64,000 nucleotides of DNA, from NCBI GenBank assembly GCA_023442775.1, contig JAEZXH010000010.1, positions 1-64,000 of the forward strand, given 5' to 3'. Shown here piece after piece: positions 8,066 to 16,736 of the stretch. Origin of the DNA: Bacillota bacterium (lineage in GTDB: Bacteria > Bacillota > Clostridia > Tissierellales > Peptoniphilaceae). The position numbers and the translations under genes are program-made. The notes under the pieces are model-generated. The model ran no database searches. It saw only the letters and a list, made by a program, of their open reading frames with translations, and had not been told where the DNA came from. Position 1 is the first letter of the stretch, and each line of letters starts with the position of its first letter.

Positions 8066-9412
8066 CTAGTACAAAATCACCCGTGCCAGGTTAAAGTAGA
8101 TGACGAGCACGAGAGAGTCGATGATGGTGGTGATGAAGGAGCTTGCCATGAGGGCCGGGTCGGCGCCGAGGCGCTTCATAAGAATGGGCAGGCACGCCCC
8201 CATGAGTTTTGAAAGGATGACCGTTACAAGGATGGTCAAGCTGACGAGAAGAGCCACAAAGATCGGGGCACTGGTGAGAAAATAGAGGCGCGCAAAGTTC
8301 ACTGCACCGAGGAAGAGTCCGGCGATGATCCCGACCCGCATCTCCTTCCACATGACCCGGAAGAGGTCCTCGAGTTCGATTTCTCCCGTAGCGAGGCCGC
8401 GGATGATCATCGTCGAGGACTGGCTTCCCGTGTTTCCGCCGGTACCGGTAATCATCGGGATAAAACTCGTGAGAATAATAAAGTCCGACACAATCCAATC
8501 GTAGTGATTGATGATTCCCCCGGTCAATGTGGCGGAAATCATGAGGATGAGAAGCCAAGGAATCCGACTCTTCGCCAAGGACCAGGGAGTCTCGTCGGCG
8601 TAGTCCAGTTCCGAGGGCTCCATGGCGGCCATCCGGTGGAAGTCCTCGGTGGCCTCGTCTTCCATGACGTCCATGATGTCGTCGACGGTGATGATCCCAC
8701 AGAGGCGGTGCTCCCGGTCCACGACGGGAAGGGCCAGGTAGCCGTACTTGCGGAACATATCCGCCACGTCCTCCTGGTCGTCCATGGTCTCGGCGAAGAT
8801 GACATCCTCCTCCATGATGTCTTCAATCTTGTCCGACTCATCGGCGAGGACCAAATCGCGCAAGGAGACAAAGCCCAGGAGTTTTTGGTACTTGTCCTTG
8901 ACGTAACAGGTGTAGATGGTCTCCTTCGTCATCCCGATGCGCTTGATATAGTCCACCGCCTGGCGCACCGTCATCGAGGGAGAGAGGTCCACGTACTCGA
9001 TGGTCATGATGGAACCCGCCGAGTACTCGGGGTATTGCAAGAACTCGTTGATGAGCTTGCGCTCCTCCGCTGGGGCCTGAGCGATGATCTTCGTCACCAC
9101 CCCCGCGGGCATCTCCTCGAGAAGGTCGATGAGATCGTCGAAGTAGAGATCGTCCATGATCTGCTTGAGCTCCTCGTCGTTGATGGAGCCCACGAGGCGC
9201 AGCTGTTGGGAGGGAATCATGTAGGTAAAGACTTCGATGGATAGGTCCTTCGGCAGCATCCGGAAGATGAGAAGGGTCTCCCGCTCGTCAAAGTCCTCGA
9301 GGACTTCCGCCAAGTCTGCAGCGTTCATCTCCTTGACCTCTTCGCGCAAGGTGCGCAGGTCCTTCGTCGTCAGGAGGTGGCGGAGGTATTTTGCTTGTTG
9401 TTTTAGGTCCAT
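8066..9412 (-). CDS. mgtE: Magnesium transporter MgtE (copy 1)
   Basis: The 448-residue protein has the full MgtE architecture: a helical N domain (residues about 1-125), two CBS domains (about 130-255), a plug helix and five transmembrane helices. The pore signature GTGGNTGSQSSTMIIRGLA is present. In characterised MgtE the cytosolic CBS part senses Mg2+ and closes the channel at high concentration. The ATG follows an AAAGGAG site. It lies 13 bases downstream of a paralogue with near-identical domain order. Confidence 0.96.
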   Translation of the reverse strand: MDLKQQAKYLRHLLTTKDLRTLREEVKEMNAADLAEVLEDFDERETLLIFRMLPKDLSIEVFTYMIPSQQLRLVGSINDEELKQIMDDLYFDDLIDLLEEMPAGVVTKIIAQAPAEERKLINEFLQYPEYSAGSIMTIEYVDLSPSMTVRQAVDYIKRIGMTKETIYTCYVKDKYQKLLGFVSLRDLVLADESDKIEDIMEEDVIFAETMDDQEDVADMFRKYGYLALPVVDREHRLCGIITVDDIMDVMEDEATEDFHRMAAMEPSELDYADETPWSLAKSRIPWLLILMISATLTGGIINHYDWIVSDFIILTSFIPMITGTGGNTGSQSSTMIIRGLATGEIELEDLFRVMWKEMRVGIIAGLFLGAVNFARLYFLTSAPIFVALLVSLTILVTVILSKLMGACLPILMKRLGADPALMASSFITTIIDSLVLVIYFNLARVILY

Positions 9413-9425
9413 GGCATCTCCTTTC

Positions 9426-10778
9426 CTAGACGTGATAGAGAATCAGCGCCGCCAAGTTGAAATAAATGACCAATACGAGGGAGTCGATGATGGTGGTGAT
9501 GAGAGAGCCCGCCACCAGCGCCGGGTCCACGCCAATGCGCTTCATGAGAATGGGCAGACACGCCCCGAGAAGCTTCGAGAGAATCACCGTCACCACAATG
9601 GTCAGACTCACGAGAAGACTCACCGCAAACCCCGCCTTGACGAGAAAGAGAAGGCGCAAGAAGTTCACCGCGGCGAGAACCACCCCGGCGATGACCCCCA
9701 CCGTCGCCTCTTTCGTCATGACCTTGAAGATGTCGTGAAGGGCAATCTCCCCGGTGGCAATCCCGCGGATGACCACGGTGGAAGCTTGGCTCCCCGTGTT
9801 CCCCCCGGTGTCGGTAATCATGGGGATGAAGGTGGTGAGGACGATGAAGTCGGAGATAATCCACTGGTAGTGGTTGATGATGCCCCCGGTAAAGGTGGCG
9901 GAAATCATGAGGATGAGCAGCCACGGAATCCTGCTCTTCGCCAGAGACCAGGCCGAGGTCTCCATGTAGTCCCCCTCCACGGGATCCATCGCCGCCATCT
10001 TGTGGAAGTCTTCCGTGGCCTCGTCTTCCATGACGTCCATGATGTCGTCGACGGTGATGATCCCCAGAAGGCGTCCTTCCTTATCCACGACGGGGAGGGC
10101 GAGGTAACCATATTTGCGAAACTTCGCCGCCACGTTCTCCTGGTCCTCATGGGCCTCGACGGAGATGACTCCTCGCTCCATGAGATCGGAGACGAGGTTG
10201 TCCTCCTTGGCGATGACGAGTTCTCGCAGGGAGACGAACCCCTCGAGTTTTCGAGAGTCGTCGAGGACGTAACAGGTGTAGATGGTCTCCTTGTCCGCCC
10301 CGGTTCTGCGGATGCTCTGAAGGGCCTCTTTTGCCGTCCACTCTGCCTTCAGCTCCACCTGCTCGATGGTCATCAAGCTCCCGGCGGAGTCCTCGGGGTA
10401 GTTTAAGAAGGCGTTGATGAGTTCTCGCTCCTCGGAAGAGGCCTGGGCGAGCATCTTCGTCACCGCCCCTGCGGGCATCTCCTCCAAGGCGTCAATGCGA
10501 TCGTCAAAGGCGAGTTCTTCCAAGATGGCGCGAATCTCCTCTTCGTCGGCCACTCCCAAGAGGTGGCGCCTCTGGGCGGGAGTGAGGTAGGAGTAGACGT
10601 CGACGGACTGGTCCTTCCCTAAGAGTCGAAAGACGAGGAGGCGATCGGGAGGGTCAATGTCTCTGAAAAACTCCGCAATGTCTGCGGCGTGCATGGTCTT
10701 CAGCTCATCGGTAAGGGCTCCGAGATCACGAACATCTAAGAGATGACTCAAATAATCACGTCTCGTGTTCTGTTCCAT
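9426..10778 (-). CDS. mgtE: Magnesium transporter MgtE (copy 2, tandem paralogue)
   Basis: The 450-residue protein has the same N domain, CBS pair and five-helix pore as its neighbour, with the pore motif DTGGNTGSQASTVVIRGIA. The pairs of conserved motifs (HLLGVADEEEIR versus RLVGSINDEELK; WSLAKSRIPWLLILMISAT in both) show an old duplication. An upstream TTG at 10784 is possible, but the ATG at 10778 has the better spacing from AAAGGAG. An extended -10 promoter (TGC-TACAAT) lies about 50 bases upstream, so this copy is first in the operon. Confidence 0.95.
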   Translation of the reverse strand: MEQNTRRDYLSHLLDVRDLGALTDELKTMHAADIAEFFRDIDPPDRLLVFRLLGKDQSVDVYSYLTPAQRRHLLGVADEEEIRAILEELAFDDRIDALEEMPAGAVTKMLAQASSEERELINAFLNYPEDSAGSLMTIEQVELKAEWTAKEALQSIRRTGADKETIYTCYVLDDSRKLEGFVSLRELVIAKEDNLVSDLMERGVISVEAHEDQENVAAKFRKYGYLALPVVDKEGRLLGIITVDDIMDVMEDEATEDFHKMAAMDPVEGDYMETSAWSLAKSRIPWLLILMISATFTGGIINHYQWIISDFIVLTTFIPMITDTGGNTGSQASTVVIRGIATGEIALHDIFKVMTKEATVGVIAGVVLAAVNFLRLLFLVKAGFAVSLLVSLTIVVTVILSKLLGACLPILMKRIGVDPALVAGSLITTIIDSLVLVIYFNLAALILYHV

Positions 10779-10825
10779 CCCCAATCTCCTTTCCTGGTCT
10801 ACAAAAGAGCATTCTCTAATCTTCT

Positions 10826-10834
10826 ATTGTAGCA
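10826..10834 (-). promoter_or_regulatory. Extended -10 promoter for the mgtE pair
   Basis: The minus strand reads TGC-TACAAT. No good -35 box was found. Confidence 0.45.
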
Positions 10835-10863
10835 CAGGAGAGAACAAATGGGCCCCATGACGC

Positions 10864-10893
10864 GAAAACGCCCCCGATGTGGGGGCGCTTTTG
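10864..10893 (-). terminator. Terminator after the DUF1858 gene
   Basis: A GC-rich stem (CGCCCCC / GGGGGCG) with flanking A and T runs lies directly downstream of the DUF1858 stop and isolates it from mgtE. Confidence 0.85.
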
Positions 10894-10897
10894 GTTG

Positions 10898-11080
10898 TTA
10901 CTTGTTGAGTTCCTTCAAGAGGGCTTCCACGTCAAAGCCGTGGACCATCGCTGCCTCTTCCAAGCTCTCCATTTGGCTCGAAGGGCATCCGACGCATCCC
11001 ATCCCGAAGCTCATGAGCACGGGAATTGCCTCGGGCTTTTGACGAATGAGTTCACCGATCAGCATATCCTTGGTAATCAT
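10898..11080 (-). CDS. DUF1858 domain protein (hybrid-cluster-protein-associated redox disulfide type)
   Basis: This 60-residue protein starts MITKDMLIGELI and carries the DUF1858 cysteine pair in GMGCVGCPSS at about residue 30. The family is thought to be a small redox-disulfide module found alone or fused to hybrid-cluster and other Fe-S proteins; its exact role is unknown. The frame extends to 11134 but the ATG at 11080 has a GGAG site and matches family length. It has its own promoter (TTTACT-17-TATAAT) and terminator. Confidence 0.85.
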   Translation of the reverse strand: MITKDMLIGELIRQKPEAIPVLMSFGMGCVGCPSSQMESLEEAAMVHGFDVEALLKELNK

Positions 11081-11110
11081 CTTTTTCTCCTTCCGTTTCC
11101 TAATACCTCT

Positions 11111-11139
11111 ATTATACGCGAGATTCAATCCCAAGTAAA
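11111..11139 (-). promoter_or_regulatory. Promoter of the DUF1858 gene
   Basis: TATAAT (minus, 11116-11111) is perfect and TTTACT (11139-11134) is a partial -35 match at 17 bases. Confidence 0.6.
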
Positions 11140-11147
11140 TAGCAAGG

Positions 11148-12038
11148 TTATTCCTTCTTTCGCGAGGGCATCTCGGCGATGATGATGGCGATAAACATGA
11201 TGGCGCAGCCGATGAGTTCCCGAGCGCTCATCCGCTCCCCGAGTAACAGCGCTCCCCCGACGACGGCGAAGACACTCTCTAAGGAAAGGATGAGGGACAC
11301 GAGGGCCGGCGGCGTCTCCTTCTGAGCGACGATCTGCAAGGTGTAGCCCACGCCACTACTGAGGACCCCGGCGAAGAGGATCGCAATCATCGCCTGGGAA
11401 ATCCCCGCCCAGGTCACCGTATCCTTCACCACCATGGCAATCCCCGAGAGAATCGCCGCCACGACGAATTGAATGGCACTCATGCGAATCCCGTCCACCT
11501 TCGGAGAAAAATGGCCGATGACGAGGATGTGGAAGGTGTAGAAGATGGCGCAGATGAGGACGAGAGCGTCGCCGAGGCCTAGGCGCAGACCCTCCTCAGG
11601 GCGAATGGAGAGAAGATACATCCCGTAGGCGGCGAGGAGGACGCAGCCCCAGATTTTCTTCGCTGGACGATGGCCAAGGGCAAGGCCAAAGATCGGGACG
11701 AGGACCACGTAGAGGGCGGTGATGAACCCCGCCTTCCCGGCGGTGGTGTACCCCACTCCAATCTGTTGGAGGGTCATCGCCAAGAAGAGGGCCACCCCAC
11801 AGGCGGTGCCCCCAATCCAGGTCAGCCGACTCTCCTCCCGGGAGGTCCGAGGCTTGTTCTCTTTTTTCTCCAAGAAGAGGACCAATCCCCCGAGGAAAAT
11901 CGACGAGACGACGTTTCTGGAGAAATTGAAAGTAAAGGCCCCCACGGCATCAGCTCCCGTACGCTGGGCCACAAAGGAAAATCCCCAGATCATGGCGGTG
12001 AGCAAGAGGAGAAGACTCCCTCGAAGACTCTTGTTCAT
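11148..12038 (-). CDS. EamA-family (DMT) transporter
   Basis: The 296-residue protein has about ten transmembrane helices in two EamA repeats, with the typical first helix LTAMIWGFSFVAQR and the second-repeat segment VALVSLILSLESVFAVVGG near the C terminus. It belongs to the RhaT/YdcZ-like exporters; substrate is not predictable. It is only distantly similar to the EamA protein at 7182-8057. An extended -10 (TGC-TACAAT, minus) lies at 12091-12099. A lysine-glutamate tail ends the protein. Confidence 0.87.
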   Translation of the reverse strand: MNKSLRGSLLLLLTAMIWGFSFVAQRTGADAVGAFTFNFSRNVVSSIFLGGLVLFLEKKENKPRTSREESRLTWIGGTACGVALFLAMTLQQIGVGYTTAGKAGFITALYVVLVPIFGLALGHRPAKKIWGCVLLAAYGMYLLSIRPEEGLRLGLGDALVLICAIFYTFHILVIGHFSPKVDGIRMSAIQFVVAAILSGIAMVVKDTVTWAGISQAMIAILFAGVLSSGVGYTLQIVAQKETPPALVSLILSLESVFAVVGGALLLGERMSARELIGCAIMFIAIIIAEMPSRKKE

Positions 12039-12363
12039 AGGTCCCCCTTTCTACACAGGCGAATCCACATTCATCAGTTCATATAGCTTCATTGTAGCAT
12101 AGAAAGGAAGATGAAAACGCGGGAAAAAGATTTTCCCCGAAGGCCTCTTCTCCCTTCTTTTCTTGAAAAAATGACGGGTTTTTATATTTCTAAATTTTCG
12201 CCGAAAATCCGAAAAATTCTAGGCTTTATCACGATGTATACAATCCGCATCCTCTTTTTTTATTGTGTTTCGCCTGCTCGTAGGGTATACTAGGTGCAGT
12301 AGGATAACCTTCACATACGTGAATCGTCGTTTTCATACTCTGACTTAAAGGAGGACACACACC
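12039..12363. other. Divergent intergenic region between the EamA and nhaC genes
   Basis: This 325-base gap holds two outward promoters: an extended -10 for the minus-strand EamA gene (12091-12099) and a sigma-A promoter for nhaC (12263-12291). The AT-rich core at 12110-12240 shows no gene or clear structured RNA. Confidence 0.6.
12263..12291 (+). promoter_or_regulatory. Promoter of nhaC
   Basis: TTGTGT (12263-12268) and TATACT (12286-12291) are separated by 17 bases. The leader to the ATG at 12364 is about 65 bases. Confidence 0.65.
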
Positions 12364-13791
12364 ATGAAAAACGATTCGACTGCTAGAAAGAGAGAGCCCC
12401 ACAAGGCCAATCTCTTGCAGGCATTCATCACCTTTGGCCTCTTGATTCTGGCCATGGGCGTCGGCATCATCGTCTTTGAAGTCGATCCCCACATGCCCAT
12501 GTTCATCGGGGTCATCATCGCCGCAGTCATGGCACTCTTCCTCGGTTTCGACTGGGCCGACATCGAACAGGCTATGGTCCACGGGATTACGCAAGCTCTC
12601 CAATCCATTATCATTCTCGCCATCATCGGGATTCTCGTCGGCGTCTGGATTCTCGCAGGGGTCGTGCCCAGCATGATCTACTACGGCCTCATGATCTTGA
12701 AGCCCTCGATCTTCCTCGTTGCTACGGTGCTCATCTGCTCCATCACCTCTCTGGCCACTGGGTCCAGCTGGGGGACCGCAGGAACCATGGGGATCGCCCT
12801 CATGGGGGTCGCACACGGCATGGGCATTCCCGCTCCTCTCGCCGCTGGTGCCATCCTCTCCGGTGCCTACTTCGGAGATAAGATGAGTCCCCTCTCGGAT
12901 ACGACGAACCTCGCTCCTGCCATGGCAGGGACCGACGTCATCACCCACGTGAAGGCCATGGCAAAGCCCACCGTTCTCGCCTACATTCTCACCCTAGGGA
13001 TCTTTGCCTATTGGTCCTCGAAATTTGCCGGTGGCGCCGCAGATACTTCTGGCATCGCCGTGCTCCAACAAGGTCTCGCTGACAACTTCACCATCAGCCC
13101 GATCCTTCTCCTGCCCCCGGTCATCGTCATCGTCTCCATCGCCTTGAAGGTCCCCGCCATCCCCGGCATCGTCCTTGGGATCATCTCCGCCACGATTATG
13201 GCTCCCATCTTCCAAGGCGCCGACTTCGGTCAAATCTTAGGCGCTGGAATGGACGGCTACACCGCAGAGTTTGGCATTGAATCCCTCGATAGACTCCTCA
13301 CCGCCGGTGGTCTCTCCGGGATGATGTTCTCCATCTCGCTTACCATCATCGCCATGATGTTTGGTGGGATTGCAGAACTCACGGGAACCTTGGAAGTCAT
13401 CGTGAACCTGATCCTGAAACTCGCCAAGGGCGCAACGGGTCTCGTCACTGCCACCATCGCCACCTGTATCGTCTCGAACCTCACCATGCCCGAGCAATAC
13501 ATCTCCATCGTCATCCCCGGTCGTATGTATGCAAAGACCTACCGTGACCGCGGATACCACCCAAAGATGCTCTCCTCCACCTTGGAAGCTGGGGGAACCG
13601 TCTCTGGGGTCTTCATCCCCTGGCACACCTGCGGGGTGTACATGAGCGGCGTCCTCGGCGTTGGCGTGTTGCAATTTGCTCCCTACGTCTACTTCAACAT
13701 CCTCATGCCCATCAGTGCCATTGTCCTGACCATCATCGGGCAAAACACCTTCTGGGCAAAGGACGACCCAGACACCATCGTCGCAGACTAA
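12364..13791 (+). CDS. nhaC: Na+/H+ antiporter, NhaC family
   Basis: The 475-residue protein has about eleven to twelve transmembrane helices and clear NhaC-family motifs: GSSWGTAGTMGIALMG, GAILSGAYFGDKMSPLSDTT and the C-terminal MPEQYISIVIPGRM and LEAGGTVSGVFIPWHTCG. NhaC-type carriers exchange Na+ for protons, sometimes coupled to malate/lactate or tyramine exchange, and act in pH and sodium homeostasis. It has an AAAGGAGG site, its own promoter and a bidirectional terminator, so it is monocistronic. Confidence 0.93.
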   Translation: MKNDSTARKREPHKANLLQAFITFGLLILAMGVGIIVFEVDPHMPMFIGVIIAAVMALFLGFDWADIEQAMVHGITQALQSIIILAIIGILVGVWILAGVVPSMIYYGLMILKPSIFLVATVLICSITSLATGSSWGTAGTMGIALMGVAHGMGIPAPLAAGAILSGAYFGDKMSPLSDTTNLAPAMAGTDVITHVKAMAKPTVLAYILTLGIFAYWSSKFAGGAADTSGIAVLQQGLADNFTISPILLLPPVIVIVSIALKVPAIPGIVLGIISATIMAPIFQGADFGQILGAGMDGYTAEFGIESLDRLLTAGGLSGMMFSISLTIIAMMFGGIAELTGTLEVIVNLILKLAKGATGLVTATIATCIVSNLTMPEQYISIVIPGRMYAKTYRDRGYHPKMLSSTLEAGGTVSGVFIPWHTCGVYMSGVLGVGVLQFAPYVYFNILMPISAIVLTIIGQNTFWAKDDPDTIVAD

Positions 13792-13794
13792 ATC

Positions 13795-13827
13795 AAAAAA
13801 AGAGAGCCCGCACGGGCTCTTTTTTTG
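13795..13827. terminator. Bidirectional terminator
   Basis: The stem AGAGCCCG / CGGGCTCT with A and T runs separates convergent nhaC and the membrane-protein operon. Confidence 0.9.
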
Positions 13828-13846
13828 CGCATGTTGTGAGGTCTTC

Positions 13847-14986
13847 CTAGGAGACCTCGACAAGTTCCGCCCGAAGGACAGGGGGCACCTTTCGGACGAT
13901 GGAGAAATCCTTGGGCAGTCGCGCCTTCACCGAGTCCTTCATGGAGTTCATCTTTCCCCGCCAACTGGCGATGCGCACCCTCGAAGCGGGACGACGCTTC
14001 ATGAAGGAGACGGCGAGGCCACCTAAGAGAAGGCCAAGGTAGAAGCTCACGAGGCGACTCAAGAACATCCACCCAAAGGCCCGGTCCGGACCCATGTAGA
14101 AGCTTCCCACGGCGATGAGGCTCGCCTCACTGGCCCCGACGGAGCCGGGAAGGGGAAGACTCTCCACGGCGATGCGAAGGATGGCCTGAATGAGGATGAG
14201 GTCGAAGAACCCAAGGTCCACGACGCCGAGGCTTCGGGCCACGAAGGCGGTGGTGGCGTAGAGGCAGATGAGCACCCCAAGGGCTCCGAGCCCGGAACTC
14301 ACCATCATCCGAGGATGACTGCGAAGTTCTTCTCCCGCGCGCCGGAAGAGGTCAATCTGCTCGTAGAGCATCGCCTCTTTCTTTGTAAGGCGCGAGAAGA
14401 GGCGGACCTTGACGAGGCGGCGATAGAGGGAGAGGACGAGGCGAGTAAAAATCCGCGGGGCGAAACAGAGGCCACCCTGGAAGAGGATGAAGAGAATCTG
14501 TGCCGCCGTCCCAAGGGGAACCAGCCACCCCATGGGCCCCACTGCCATGATGCGGCTGCCGTGTCCCAGGAGAAAACCCAGAAGTACGAGGCCCACCATG
14601 GCCACGTGGTAAAAGAGGTTAAAGACGGTGAGGCTCATCATACACGTCGCCGGGGCGATGCCGTCCCTCGCCATGTAGAAGAACTGCCCCGGTTGCCCTG
14701 CGCTTCCCCCGGGGGAAATGTTCGAGAAGAAGACGTCGGCGAGGGCATATCCCGTGGACCGGGATAGGGAGACCTTCTCCCCTTGCACCCCGAGAAGATC
14801 ACGAAAAGTCGCCCCTTCACAGAGGAGATAGAGAAGAAAGAAGAGAACCGCAAGGCCAAGGTCGAAGAGATTGGCCCCTTGGAGAATCCGCAGGGAGTGG
14901 GGTGGCGCTCCTTTGAAGAAAAACGCCGTGGCCACAGCCCCTGCTCCAAAGACCCCGAGGACTTTTATCCAAGATTTTCCCTCCAC
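13847..14986 (-). CDS. Lysylphosphatidylglycerol synthase transmembrane-domain (UPF0104-like) protein
   Basis: The 379-residue protein resembles the flippase/transmembrane part of MprF-type enzymes (LPG_synthase_TM) without the aminoacyltransferase domain. It has about eight hydrophobic segments and the family pattern ISPGGSAGQPGQ in the first half and ESLPLPGSVGASEAS in the second. Stand-alone members are proposed lipid or polyprenyl-glycan translocases. Its start lies 22 bases inside the upstream deacetylase gene, so the operon glycosyltransferase-deacetylase-membrane protein is tightly coupled. A role in moving or anchoring an envelope glycolipid is inferred from this context. Confidence 0.85.
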   Translation of the reverse strand: MEGKSWIKVLGVFGAGAVATAFFFKGAPPHSLRILQGANLFDLGLAVLFFLLYLLCEGATFRDLLGVQGEKVSLSRSTGYALADVFFSNISPGGSAGQPGQFFYMARDGIAPATCMMSLTVFNLFYHVAMVGLVLLGFLLGHGSRIMAVGPMGWLVPLGTAAQILFILFQGGLCFAPRIFTRLVLSLYRRLVKVRLFSRLTKKEAMLYEQIDLFRRAGEELRSHPRMMVSSGLGALGVLICLYATTAFVARSLGVVDLGFFDLILIQAILRIAVESLPLPGSVGASEASLIAVGSFYMGPDRAFGWMFLSRLVSFYLGLLLGGLAVSFMKRRPASRVRIASWRGKMNSMKDSVKARLPKDFSIVRKVPPVLRAELVEVS

Positions 14987-15621
14987 GAGATCACCTCCTC
15001 TCGTCGTCTATCCATGACCCGGGAAAGGGCCGGTGCAATCTCCGTACATGCATCTCTCACTGCCGCACCCAGGCTTCCATCGTGTAACACCACGACGCCT
15101 CCTCGGTCAAAGGCGCGGTCTAGTCGTTTCGTCAACTCCTCCACCCCGGGCTTTTCCCAATCCCCGACGAGACTCTCCCAGTGGACGGGGAGGAGACGGT
15201 GTCGTTTCATGACGAGGACATCTGCCAGGGTATAGAGCCCATGGGGCGGTCTAAAATAGGAAACCTCAGAAAACTGAGAAAGGATCCTGTATCCCTCCTC
15301 CATCTGAGCCCATCGCCTCCAGGGAAATTCCTCCCAAGGGCGACGATGGCGTCCCGCGTGGAGACCGAGGGAGTGTCCTCGCGCCACAATCTCTCTCACC
15401 AACTCGGGGCGATTCTTCGCCTCTTCTCCCACGAGAAAGAAGATGGCCCGTTTTTTCTCTTTGTCGAGGAGATCTAAGATCGCCTCGGTCCCCTCCCCCG
15501 GTCCATCGTCAAAAGAGAGAAAGACCCCGTGGGAATCCAAACCTGTGGGCCGCCTGTAGAAGAGACTGGGAGCGACGTAAAGGCCTGCGGCGAGGACGAT
15601 GAGTGGGAAGAGGAGACCCAT
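14965..15621 (-). CDS. Membrane-anchored polysaccharide deacetylase (NodB-type)
   Basis: The 218-residue protein has an N-terminal hydrophobic anchor (residues about 1-20) and a short NodB domain. It carries the metal-binding start FLSFDDGPGEG, the GLHAGRHRRP segment replacing the usual HxxxxH histidine motif, the RPPHG arginine motif and a late VVVLHDG. NodB enzymes remove acetyl groups from N-acetylglucosamine polymers. The gene begins 113 bases inside the upstream glycosyltransferase gene, a strikingly long overlap, and overlaps the next gene by 22 bases. The substrate may be a glycolipid headgroup rather than peptidoglycan, given its partners; that is inference. Confidence 0.87.
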   Translation of the reverse strand: MGLLFPLIVLAAGLYVAPSLFYRRPTGLDSHGVFLSFDDGPGEGTEAILDLLDKEKKRAIFFLVGEEAKNRPELVREIVARGHSLGLHAGRHRRPWEEFPWRRWAQMEEGYRILSQFSEVSYFRPPHGLYTLADVLVMKRHRLLPVHWESLVGDWEKPGVEELTKRLDRAFDRGGVVVLHDGSLGAAVRDACTEIAPALSRVMDRRREEVISWRENLG

Positions 15622-16627
15622 GGTTGACCATTCCTTTCAAACGCTTCACAATCTGTCCATCTTCTGGCCTCGAGGCGAGCATCCGCTCCTGCATGGCGAG
15701 AAGTTCCTCCCGCGTCGGCAGGTGGACCTCGTCGACGCCGACCTCAAAGCCCATCCCCGTCTCTTCGAGAAACTGGCCGTTTCGCGCCTCTTGGGGAAGG
15801 AAGGGGGTAAAGTACCCAAAGGGGAGCCCCCATTCCATGGCCTCGAGGATACTCTGTCCCCCCGCCTTCCCGACAACGACGTCGGCCCAGGTGAGGTGAG
15901 GCACCATGTTCGACTGAAATCCCAGGGCCTCGAACCCCGCGGCTTGCAGCCGTTCTTTGAGGGCGTGGTTGAGGCCGCAAAGGATCCGAAGCTTCGCCCC
16001 GGTACTCTCCTCGAGATGGCGATAATAGGAGACATCCTCCGGCAAGAGGCCAAGGCCGCCGCCACTTAAGAGGATGTGGAGCTCCTCTCCTATGGGGCGC
16101 ACCTCGTGGGCCTCCCGCTCGAGGAGGAGAATCTTCTCCGAGGATACCCCAAAGGCTTCGAGGCTTCTCTTCGTCGCCTCGGAGAGAACCACGTAGAGGT
16201 CCGTCATCTCGTTGACCCAGAGCTCATGGGGCTCAAAGTCGGTGATGAGGGTGACGAGGGGGGTGGAGAATCCGTCTTTCTTCTTGAGGCGACTCAAGAG
16301 GTGGGCGGCAATGGAGTAGGTGGCGACAAAGACATCGGGAAGGGGGCGGCGGCGCACCGCCTCGTTGAAGCGATGGCGCAACGGCCCGGCGAGGGTGATG
16401 AGGTTCTTCTTCATCTTGTCCGCCTTGAGGTAGGTCTTGTAGAGGCCCCCTTGTTTCGTCATGGCGTCTTTGTAGGTCTCGTAGAGCACCGGGGCGAAGG
16501 TGGGCACCGCCTCCTCCACGCTGTCGAGGATGGTGACCTCGAAGGCCTCTTGTAAGATCTTCGCCATACGGGCCGCACCGGCACGGTGCCCCGCTCCAAA
16601 ACTACAGGTGTAGATGTCTGCACGCAT
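15509..16627 (-). CDS. MGDG-synthase/UgtP-type glycosyltransferase
   Basis: The 372-residue protein is a GT28-like processive diacylglycerol glycosyltransferase relative. The N-terminal MGDG-synthase domain has the nucleotide-sugar motif SFGAGHRAGA, and the C-terminal domain has LLSGGGLG and the UDP-sugar-binding GKAGGQSILEAMEWGLPF. Such enzymes build glycolipid anchors for lipoteichoic acid on the inner face of the membrane. The last 37 codons overlap the following deacetylase in another frame. That tail is arginine- and proline-rich and looks unlike the family, so a lost stop or recent frameshift is likely. The two downstream genes suggest a glycolipid-modifying pathway. Confidence 0.9.
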   Translation of the reverse strand: MRADIYTCSFGAGHRAGAARMAKILQEAFEVTILDSVEEAVPTFAPVLYETYKDAMTKQGGLYKTYLKADKMKKNLITLAGPLRHRFNEAVRRRPLPDVFVATYSIAAHLLSRLKKKDGFSTPLVTLITDFEPHELWVNEMTDLYVVLSEATKRSLEAFGVSSEKILLLEREAHEVRPIGEELHILLSGGGLGLLPEDVSYYRHLEESTGAKLRILCGLNHALKERLQAAGFEALGFQSNMVPHLTWADVVVGKAGGQSILEAMEWGLPFGYFTPFLPQEARNGQFLEETGMGFEVGVDEVHLPTREELLAMQERMLASRPEDGQIVKRLKGMVNHGSPLPTHRPRRRPLRRSQSLLQAAHRFGFPRGLSLF

Positions 16628-16736
16628 TGCTCTTCCCTCCTTCTATTACTAGTATACCCTCATCAACAAAAAGAAAGACACGCCCGCCCCAACCTTTGGC
16701 GCAGCGTATCCTCTTCTTAGACATTTGTTAATTCTT

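Noticed and set aside
13847..14986. Full MprF lysyl-phosphatidylglycerol synthase
   Set aside because: The protein ends after the membrane region at 379 residues and lacks the C-terminal aminoacyltransferase domain.
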